Below the pieces are notes generated by a model. It ran no database searches, was not told where the DNA came from, and saw nothing but the letters and a program-made list of their open reading frames with translations. From Babylonia areolata (Eukaryota; Mollusca; Gastropoda; Neogastropoda; Buccinidae), in contig NC_134889.1 in the NCBI RefSeq assembly GCF_041734735.1, forward strand, positions 250,001 to 314,000: a DNA stretch of 64,000 bases, read 5' to 3'. Positions 55,764 to 64,000 of this stretch are shown here, piece by piece. The stretch's first letter is position 1. Every line of letters starts with the position of its first letter. Made by a program: the position numbers and the translations under genes.

Positions 55764-58700
55764 GGAGGAGTTTGTATTATACTCCATGTTTGGTGTTACA
55801 TATACTTACCATGTCAAACTGATGCAAACTAGGCCTATTGGTTTGCTCTGCTTGGCCAAATTTCGCGCGGCTAACAATGAAAAGACGGGCCTGCCCACTC
55901 TCAGCCAATCAAATGCCTCTAAAAGCTATAAGCGCTGAATCATTCCGTGGCCATCGAAGAAAATGCCCCATGAGAACCACAGCGGAGACGCGGGGACGGA
56001 CGGGCGGGCATTCGAGTTTGACATGGTAAGTATATGTAACACCAAACATGGAGTATAATACAAACTCCTCCTTTTGGTGTCATATACTGTACCATGTCAA
56101 ACTGATGCAGAATTTAAAGCAAATGGAGGAGGGCAACGCCTACTGGTTTGTATGGGGAGCCCTTGTAACTGAGACGGCAGTGTTAGCCGCGACAAAGGAA
56201 ATCCCCTTGGAACCGTCAGCTCTGGTCATACGGAAATTCCTGAGATAGAAGTTGATGAAGGGATTCTCAGACCACCAGAAGGCTGCCTCCAAGACATGCT
56301 GCGTTGGCACTGAGTGCTGGAAAGCAGCCGAAGTAGCTATGGCCCGCACTTCATGTGCTCTGGGATGAAGACAGCTGATATCCCTGTGTGCATGAGAGTA
56401 GGCTCTACGAATGACTTGGGAAACCCAGCGGGAAATGGTGCCTGCAGCGATGTCTTTCTTGTAATTCTCATTGAGGGAGATGAGCAGACGCCTCTGAGAA
56501 GAACGCCTATGGCGAGACCTATCCCAATAATATTTGAGACACCGAACAGGGCAGAGATGCCTATCATCATCATCTTGGGCAAGAATATCAGACAAAGGTC
56601 TGACCCTCAGAGAGGGGGAAGGAACCTCAGGGTCTTGGTTCTTAGCCAGAAAACTCTGGAAGAAAATGAATAGTGATGGAACCATCTCTGTGGAAGGCCA
56701 GATCTTGTGGCATTCCACTAAGACCATGCAGTTCACCTCTACGACGGCCTGTGGCCAGCCACAGAAGGAAAGTGGTCTTGAGGGCGAGGATGTCAAAAAG
56801 GAATAGTCCCCAATGGCTTGAAGGGCTGTTTTCGAATGAAATCCAGCACCAGGAACAAGTCCCAGAGGGGCACTCTTCTGGGGTTTCTAGCTTCCTTCAG
56901 AGGGGCACCCCTAGCCACCTCTCTGAGCAGGAAATCCGCTTCAAAAGCGGGACCACCTATCTGTTTGAATTGTGGTACAGATGGCAGACCTGTACCCTCG
57001 CACAGAACTAGCAGACAGGATGAGAACCGAGGAGCAGTGAGCCAGAAAGTTGGCCAGCTGCATGCTCGTAGGGTTCGTAGGGGGAATGCCCTGAGCTGTA
57101 CACCACCGCAACCATTTCTTCCAGCGAAAGTCATACAAAGTCTCCGTTCCCTGCCTCCTTGCTCTGGTGACTATGGAGAGGAGGTCAGAGGAGGCACACC
57201 CCTGGGTCAGCGCAGCCAACACAGAGGCCGACCGAGGAGTCGAGGACTTCAATGGTGATGCTGACAGTTCCGACTGCACAGCAGCCATGCGTGCAGGTGG
57301 AGCAGTTGAGGATTGGAATGAGGAATGCCCGAGCGAGGCTGCCTCAGCAGATGAGATTTGGTTTCAAGTTCCAGGGGTGGAAACATGTGTCAGGGACTGA
57401 AGGTCCGGAAACCAGGTCTGGGCTGGCCATTTCGGTGCAATGAGGATCAGCTGCGGGCGTTCCAATCTGTCTTTCCGTATCACCTTGGACAGAATTGGAA
57501 AGGGAGGAAACGCGGAGGCAATCAGACTGCTCCAGTCTAGAGAGAGAGCATCCACTGCCCACGCTTCTGGGTCGGCAACCGAAGAGACATAAGTGGGAAG
57601 TCTCTTGTTGAACAAGGTCCACCATCGGCCGAAACCACTGTTCCCACACCCCCTGAAGGCTGTCCTTGTCCAGGGTGCACTCTGTGCGTATGACACTCTT
57701 GGACCTGCTGAGAGCATCTGCCAAGATGTTGGCTTTTCCTGCTAAGTGTCTCGCTGAAAGTGCAATGCCCTTGCTGTGGCACCAACGGAGGAGAGCCTCG
57801 GTCCGCAGGGAGAGGTCTGCCGAGTGCGCTCCCCCCCCCACCATTTGTTCACATAACATGTGACCGTCGTCTTGTCCATGAACAAGCGGATGGTCTTGCC
57901 AGTGGCCTCCCCCATGAAGTGCAGGAGAGCCCTGCGAACTGCCTCCAGTTCCAGAACATTGATGTGGCATAGGCGCTCCTCCGGGGACCAAGTCCCTGCT
58001 GCATGGAATGAGTCCATGTGGGCTCCCCAGCCCAGGGAGGAGGCATCTGTGAAGAGTGCCACCTGAAGAGTAGGTGGGGGTATGGGCACCCCCTGTGTCC
58101 GAAGAGGGGTGATTAACCACTCTGATGTCACCTCGAGGAACCACTCGCCCAGACATATCTGGGTATCCCATGGCTGAGTGCTCTGGGACCGGCGTAACCT
58201 CAGTGCCCTCTGGAGAGGGCGCTTGAGAACCCTGCCCAGGGGAATGAGAGGTGCCGTAGACTCCATCATGCCCAAGAGGGAAGAAAGTGTCCGCGCTGAA
58301 TCTTGGGAGGAGTGGCTGAGGAGGCCTGCCAGACGGTCCCAGCAATCTGGCGCCAGAGAGACTATCATGGACCGCGTGTCGAATCTTATCCCTAAGAAGT
58401 CGAAGGACTGACTTGGGGACAGATCGCATATCTCCTGGTCCATGAGGAAGCCCAGTTGGGAGCAAAGGTCTAGAAGTCTGGCCGTATGACTCAGGCACAG
58501 GGCCTGCGACTGGGCCAGGATAAGCCAGTCGTCCAGGTACACACAGAGACAAATTGATTCCGAGCGGACGACGGACCCCAATTCCCACACCACCTTGGTA
58601 AACAGGAAAGGGGCAAGGGACAGACCAAATGGGAGGGCCAGGAACTGGAACACCTTGTCCCTCCACACGAACCTCAGGTACCGACGGGATGCCGAATGGA

Positions 58701-61700
58701 TGAGTATATGAAAATAAGCATCTTCCAGATCGATAGAGGTAGCCCAACCGCCTTGTTGGATGGTCTCCCGAATCTGTGCCTGTGTGTCCATCTTGAATTT
58801 GATTTTGGGGAGGAATTTGTTGAGGGGGGACAAGTCCAAAACTGGTCTCCACCCTCCCGAGACCTTTGGAATCACGAACCAGCCATAAAAACCGGGGCCC
58901 GGGTCTGAGAGTTGAGATATAGCCCCTATGAGGAGTAGGTGCGATATCTCTTTTTCTAGGATGCTCTCCTGCTCCGTCGAGCTGGGCACCTAAGGAGGAG
59001 GAGTGGATCTTAGAGGGGGGCGGTCCTCCGCCCAAGGCAGCATGTACCCCGACTCTAGCACCAATATAATCCCGTCATTGAGTCCCAGAGCACACCACTG
59101 ATGTGCATGCCGGGACAAGTTTCCTACTTGGAGGGGCTGAACGACTGGCGATGCTGAATCGGGGCCCAGTCATTGGGGGTGCTGCCTTCTGGCCTTGGGC
59201 ATGGCCGGTCGGCTTGGACGGACATAAAAGGTGGTTTATTCCTCTGCCGCTGATTCTGCACACGCTGCTTTGACTTAGGCAGCGTGGTATATGGAGGGGC
59301 CCTGGTGGCCGGTCTCTTCAATGGCATAGAACCCTGGAGCCCCTGAGGGGTGTGGGCCAAATATGAGGCCACCTCCCTGTTTGTCTCTGAGGCCACCTCC
59401 CTGTTTGTCTCTGAGGCCACTTCCCTGTTTGAGGCCACCTCCCTGTTTGTCTCTGAGGCCACCTCCCTGTTTGTCTCTGCCCTGTGGCTGACAAAATGGG
59501 GCGCATACTGGCCGAAGAGGGAGTGCTGCTGTGCTGGGATGGACCACAGGGCAGCCCTCTTCTCTACAGGAATGTTAGAGAGGCTGAGAATGGCATCACG
59601 CCGCACTAGCACAGTATTGAAGTGAAGGCTGGTAGCTGTGTCTGCAGCTGCCGTGAGACCAGAGGCTACTCTATTGCAAAAAGCGTTTAACCTCTGGTCG
59701 GTGAAGAGGCCAGGCGGGACAGAGGAAGGAGACCCCGTGTCCTGATTAACCGGACGCTGTTCCCACAGCTCACTGGCCCTGTGGAGGAACGCGTCGAAGA
59801 AGGTGTAAGCTGTGGAAACCTCGAGGAGGCAGCGGCGGGCCAATTTGTCCCCCTCTGCTAACGTTTTAAAGGATAGGGTAGCTGAAGTGGGGAAGGTGCT
59901 GTGAGACCAACATCCTGTCCTGTGCGGAGGGCTCTGCTTCGCTGTAGGCAGGGTGGTCCTGTGTGTACCAGGACCACACCCCTCCCTTGGAGGAATCTTT
60001 AAGGAACTTTCCCAGGGAAAAGGCACCCGGGGCAGAGAGGGACTCCCTGCCTGGAGGAGGGATGGAAGCAGCACCCCTGACAGTGCGGGCTGGCTTATTA
60101 AGCCATTCCTGCACCATTTCTGGCACCCTGAGTCGCCTTGTGGTTCTGGAGTTAGAGTCACATGGCGTTAGGAGGGTCAAGGGTAACAAAGTAGCCTGAG
60201 GGACTGATTCGGCATACGTGACCCTATTGGGGAGGGTCAGTTCGAGCTCGGCAAAGTCCGAGTTTGGTTCAGGCTGGTCCCTAGGGAGGCGCGGGCTCAA
60301 TCTGTCCCCCCTGGGATGTGGGCGAAGAGTGCTCATCTGCTTGTTCGTCCTCATCCGAAGACAGGGGCTCCCACTCTTGTTCGCAGTCCATCCCCTGCTG
60401 GGTGCCATCCCAAGTGGATGTACCCACTGGGGCATCCTGTGAGCTGTGGTCAGCCCAGCGGGATGAGCTGGGACGATCCCGAGCTGGGACCTTGGCCACC
60501 GCTGTTATGTCCTTGACACCTGAAGCGGGTGGGGAGCGTGTGGACCGTAGGTCCAACCATGCTTGGGATGGTGGGTGCCACCTCTTTTCAGAGAGGGCGT
60601 CCCTGGATGCAAGAGGGACCCACGAGTGCTGTGAGGGGACAAACACCCACTAGACTCACTGTAGGACCGAGGGCTGGGCAGATGGGAACCGCAGGCTCCC
60701 CCGGGCCGAGTAGGGCCCCTCAGCCGCCGTCGGTCCTGACCGTGGAGGTCACCTGTGGGTTGACAGAGGCCCGATTTGTGGACAGAGTGGCAATATTGGT
60801 CGAGGAGCTCGACCTGACCGACAAGAAGTCGATCCCACTTGTTGGGGCTGCGTGTGTCACCCTGTGAGATGTGCTGGGTTGGGTCAGGTGGGGAGCGGAC
60901 AAGGGGCTGGCCCTTGGTACTCCCGGCAACCCAGCGTGCACCATAGGTGCACCCCAGTACGGGTAGAATGGGGGTAACTACTCCCCTTGGGAGTTCGCGC
61001 CTAGCTGCGAGTCCCCAAAGCCAGGAGAGGACTTGCCATTCCCCCCTCTCCCTGCCTCGCGCTGGGACACCTCGGGAGGCGACGCTCGTACCTCTTTCCC
61101 CCCGGTCCCCTTCATGACCGTTTTACTGGTACGAAAGTCGCCTCCGCGATCAGCGTCTAACGACGCATCGCCGCGGTCCGTATCGGGAGGAATCATGAGC
61201 TCCGGGCCTGGGAGAGTCTCTTGCCGAGTCTCAGTCCCAGCATCATGATCCCTGCCTTCGTGGTATGGCACACGAGGCATGGAACCCGCGCTTAGGCACC
61301 CAGTGAAAATCCGACCCCCAAAAGAGAAAGGAAAGACAGGATCGACTTAGAGGCAAACTGCGTAGCTGTCGAACGCAAAGAAGAAGAAGACTTAGAGGCA
61401 GAAAAAAACGAACGAATCGAGGGTGCCGAGTCGAATCGAGTACACAGAATGTAAGAATACAATAAACACAAGCCGCATGCAGCAAAATAAGGCCAAATGA
61501 ATACGCTTAATAGCCAAAAAAAGCGTAAGACGAGACAGAGCGTAAACCTGACAAGATGGCGTGGAGAGCCTTGGCCAAAGGAATGATTCAGCGCTTACAG
61601 CTTTTAGAGGCGTTTGATTGGCTGAGAGCGGGCGGGCCCGTCTTTTCACTGTTAGCCGCGCGAAATTTGGCCAAGCAGAGCAAACCAATAGGCCTAGTTT

Positions 61701-61737
61701 GCATCAGTTTGACATGGTACAGTATATGACACCAAAA
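55764..61737 (-). mobile_element. DIRS-type tyrosine-recombinase retrotransposon (fossil), 5.97 kb
   Basis: Inverted terminal repeats of about 160 bp (55786-55946 and 61573-61737), an internal complementary region near the 3' side, and the DIRS order on the minus strand: gag-like region about 60.4-59.1 kb, reverse transcriptase plus RNase H about 59.0-57.6 kb, and tyrosine recombinase about 57.3-56.1 kb. No LTRs and no target duplication, as expected for the family. Not whole: there appear to be a handful of breaks. The close match between terminal repeats suggests a fairly young insertion. Confidence 0.9.
56016..56109. repeat. DIRS internal complementary region
   Basis: The first part is the reverse complement of the left terminus (from 55764) and the second part equals the reverse complement of the right terminus, joined head to head at 56071/56072. 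This is the DIRS feature thought to template end joining into a circle. Confidence 0.88.
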
Positions 61738-61880
61738 TACCATTATTATTATTATTATTATTACTTCAACATCAACAACAAGTGAACAACACATCAACAA
61801 CACTTCAACATCATCACCTCAACATCACTTCAACAACATCAATAACACTTTAACATCAACATTACTTTAACATCAACAAT
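61738..61880. repeat. LINE tail remnant and right part of the AACATCAACAACACTTC array
   Basis: TACCATTATTATTATT at 61738-61762 is the end of the LINE split by the DIRS element; then the short-unit array seen at 54870 resumes. Confidence 0.85.
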
Positions 61881-61949
61881 ATTTCTTCCTTGGACCCCTC
61901 TTGGCACATGTATGGTGCATTGACAGTAATAACTGCAATGGATTCATGC

Positions 61950-62125
61950 ATACCTACCATCCTGAGAAGTTTGCTTCCCAAACAGCTTGTGTTTTCTGAG
62001 AAAAATTCTGACATTAAAGTTTCACACTTTAGTTTCACACACACACACACACACACACACCAACGCATACACACACACACACACACACACACACAGACTG
62101 ACTTTGTTTACAGAGCTGAGTCAGC
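61950..62125. repeat. dispersed repeat with internal microsatellite, copy 3
   Basis: TCTGAGAAAAATTCTGACAT, TTAAAGTTTCAC, a (CA)n tract (62036-62095) and GACTTTGTTTACAGAGCTGA with GTCAGCAAAG. Diverged from the copies at 11.7 and 27.4 kb. It ends about 40 bp from the donor at 62161. Confidence 0.6.
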
Positions 62126-62161
62126 AAAGCCAGCACAGTAAATTAGGCAACAGGCCCTGAC

Positions 62162-62304
62162 CTTTGGAGGAGCGATGGCAGAGGGCACCTTGTAGACCAT
62201 CAGATCGTCCAGCACCTGACCAGAGTATCCCCCGACCACCAGCATCAGGTTGCCCCGGGCAACCGCCGCCACATGACCAAAGCGGCCTTTGGGCACCACA
62301 GGAC
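62162..62304 (-). CDS. MEGF8: MEGF8 exon: last blade of first kelch propeller
   Basis: 143 nt, the most 5' exon in the window. The acceptor is CTCCAG|GTCC and the donor CCAAAG|GTCAGG. It enters with two bases of a split codon and leaves in phase 0. The peptide has a kelch strand with the double glycine (LMLVVGGYSGQVLDDLMVY), preceded by a GRFGH turn typical of the start of a kelch repeat. It ends in a proline-rich link (APPK) leading into the PSI region. Upstream exons with the signal peptide, first CUB and earlier blades must lie beyond this window. Confidence 0.9.
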
Positions 62305-62307
62305 CTG

Positions 62308-63135
62308 GAGACACACAGTGTCTACATGTAGGTCTGTTCACTACTGGTGACAGGGAAACATACAAACTGTCTACATGTAGGTTTACTGACTACTGGTGAC
62401 AGGAAACACATAGTGCCTACGTGTAGGTCTACTGACTACTGGTGACAGGAAACACATAGTGCCTACATGTAGTTCTACTGACTACTGGTGACAGGGAAAC
62501 ACACACAATGTCTACATGTAGTCTCCTGACTACTGATGACAGGAAACACACACACTGTCTACATGTAGGTCTACTGACTACTGGTGACAGAAAACACATA
62601 TAGTGCCTACATCAGTACATGTAGGACTACTGACTACTGATGACAGGAAAACATATACATAGTGTCTACATGTAGGTCTACTAACTACTGGTGATAGGAA
62701 ACACACATAGTGCCTACATCAGAACATGTAGGACTACTGATGACAGGGAAACATACACATAGTGTCTACATGTAGGTCTACTGACTACTGGTGACAGGAA
62801 ACACACAAAGTTCCTACATCAGTACATGTAGGACTACTGACTACTGTTGACAAGGAAACATACACATAGTGTCTACATGTAGGTCTACTGACTACTGGTG
62901 ACAGGAAACACATATAGTGCCTTTATCAGTACATGTAGGACTGCTGACTACTGTTGACAGGGAAATACACACTCTCTACATGTATGACTACTGGTGACAG
63001 GGAAACACACACACACTGTCTACATGAAGGTCAACTGACTACTGGTAACAGGGAAACACACACAGCATCTACATGCAGGACTACTGACTACTGGTGACAG
63101 GAAACACACACATGGTGTCTACATGTAGGACTACT
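62308..63135. repeat. about 45-60-bp minisatellite upstream of the first kelch exon
   Basis: About 15 loosely similar units (CTACATGTAGGTCTACTGAC plus TACTGGTGACAGGAAACACA), some with an inserted CATCAGTA. It begins at the acceptor but carries no exon bases. Confidence 0.88.
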
Positions 63136-64000
63136 GACTACATCAGGTCAGGTCAGGTCATTAGATCTGCTACTGGTAACCTGTAATCCAGTACAACCTG
63201 TTCAGGGTCGGGTTGCCGACGACTAAACCGGCACTTCCACCGCTCCCTTCTGGGACTGGTGAGGCGGGTGGCTAGACACCCTTATGGAGATCCATAAAAG
63301 GGCATCGGCTCAGGAGAGCCACCGACGGCCATCTAGCTCCACTGTGCTGTGTGCATGCCACACGCAGTTGGCCCCCGGGGTGTGTCTACCCATGTATGCG
63401 AAGTCTGGATCTGGCAGAATCTGCGGAAGAAACCTATCGGTTCAACGGAGAGGAAGGCGGTTACAGCAACGCACTGTGGAGTGCAGAGAGCAAGATGAGA
63501 CACCGAAAGGATATCTTGGTCATCCACTGCATCCGTGCTCATCCTCTAGTCGTCTCGACTTAGTCTTGCCACTGGAAATTGGTGGACCCGGACGAGAGAG
63601 TGAGGTCGACGTTGCGCTACTCCTCTTCACTTTAAACAAACTCATCGCGCAAGTCATCAGTCATCCAAAATGACCTTTCATCCTTCATCATTTCATCACC
63701 CCCAAGTCCTGTGGCGACAGGCGAGCGACGAAACGACAGGTGTGGGTACACTGGCAGTCGCAGCCGCAGACCTGCACGCAGGCGGCTCAGGCCATAGGGT
63801 CGTTCTTCGTCGACAGGAGCAGCGATGGAGCTCGGCAGCCGTCTGAGCGTCTGAGCAGCCCTCTTTAGGAATGCACTGCTCACCTCCCTGGCATGAGGAA
63901 GGGGCTAGAAAAGGTGCCCTAAAAATTGCCTGCTCCATATCACCCTGGCCAGCATACCGCGGCTGGCGGGGACCCTACATCAGCGGTCGAAACAAAGAGA
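63136..64000. other. GC-rich sequence, possible 5' part of a transposable element
   Basis: It starts with GGTCAGGTCAGGTCATTAG and is more GC-rich than the introns, without arrays. Short ORFs on both strands are not convincing. It may be the 5' untranslated part of a LINE running off the window on the plus strand; this is an impression of style only. Confidence 0.35.

Larger units (their letters stand above)
238..62304 (-). other. MEGF8: MEGF8 orthologue, 20 internal exons; both gene ends outside window
   Basis: This is the span of one host gene. MEGF8 is known as a large single-pass membrane protein with an extracellular chain of CUB, EGF, kelch and PSI modules; in vertebrates it acts in left-right patterning and in restraining Hedgehog signalling. 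Here the modules run kelch, PSI series, cbEGF, EGF/laminin EGF, CUB, EGF, kelch, which is the MEGF8 order. Attractin has a single kelch propeller followed by a C-type lectin domain and does not fit. Exon lengths and phases agree across all 19 junctions. Signal peptide, first CUB, transmembrane segment and tail are not in the window. Confidence 0.93.

Noticed and set aside
55764-61737. LTR retrotransposon or integrated virus
   Set aside because: Inverted rather than direct terminal repeats, an internal complementary region and a tyrosine recombinase in place of a DDE integrase identify DIRS.
61890-62141. Small plus-strand ORF with a (TH)n tail
   Set aside because: Produced by a CA microsatellite in the dispersed repeat.
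238-62304. Attractin (ATRN) instead of MEGF8
   Set aside because: There are two kelch sets, with PSI, EGF, CUB and EGF modules between them; attractin has one kelch set followed by a C-type lectin domain.

Overview
The window is metazoan nuclear DNA. It looks molluscan, most likely from a caenogastropod; that taxon is an inference from the style of the SINEs and LINEs, not from a search. Almost the whole window is one host gene read on the minus strand: 20 internal exons of a MEGF8 orthologue (multiple EGF-like domains 8), from 62304 down to 238. Reading 5' to 3', the exons encode the last blade of the first kelch propeller (62.2 kb), a run of PSI-type cysteine modules (54.8 to 33.7 kb), a Ca-binding-type EGF (33.1-33.3 kb), EGF and laminin-type EGF modules (27.9 and 21.5 kb), a CUB domain split over two exons (19.2 and 17.5 kb), a further EGF (14.9 kb) and the start of the second kelch propeller (12.5, 7.1, 2.9 and 0.3 kb). 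This order fits MEGF8 and not attractin. All 20 exons have splice dinucleotides, and all 19 junctions keep the reading frame, giving about 3.76 kb of coding sequence (about 1,250 codons) in 62 kb. Both ends of the gene lie outside the window.

The other 94% is mostly minisatellite. Nearly every intron holds its own private tandem array (units of about 20-90 bp, up to 3 kb long). The outstanding feature is that many arrays begin exactly at a splice junction, and their unit contains the exon edge plus the splice site. Exons therefore sit beside rows of decoy donors or acceptors. The clearest cases are the donors of the exons at 2.8, 7.0, 39.9, 41.8 and 47.0 kb and the acceptors of the exons at 0.4, 7.2, 15.0, 28.0, 33.3 and 47.1 kb. 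In the array after the 47.0 kb exon the units keep the host reading frame open for over 1 kb. Some decoy donors there match the consensus better than the genuine donor does.

Transposable elements sit in or between the arrays: a foldback MITE (0.8 kb), LINE 3' fragments (8.5, 11.5 and 14.2 kb), a piggyBac element with TTAA ends (25.0-27.2 kb), two further piggyBac-like 5' ends (35.1 and 50.5 kb), three tRNA-derived SINEs (30.5, 42.8 and 52.2 kb), a 5'-truncated LINE with a short target duplication (37.3-39.3 kb), two copies of a CR1/L2-type LINE (48.4-51.6 and 55.0-55.8 kb), and a DIRS-type tyrosine-recombinase retrotransposon (55.8-61.7 kb). The DIRS element split the second CR1/L2 copy, which had itself landed in a minisatellite. 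Insertions that split arrays give a relative order of events. The last 0.9 kb is GC-rich sequence that may be the start of another transposon. No bacterial-type genes, CRISPR arrays, rRNA genes or functional tRNA genes were seen.
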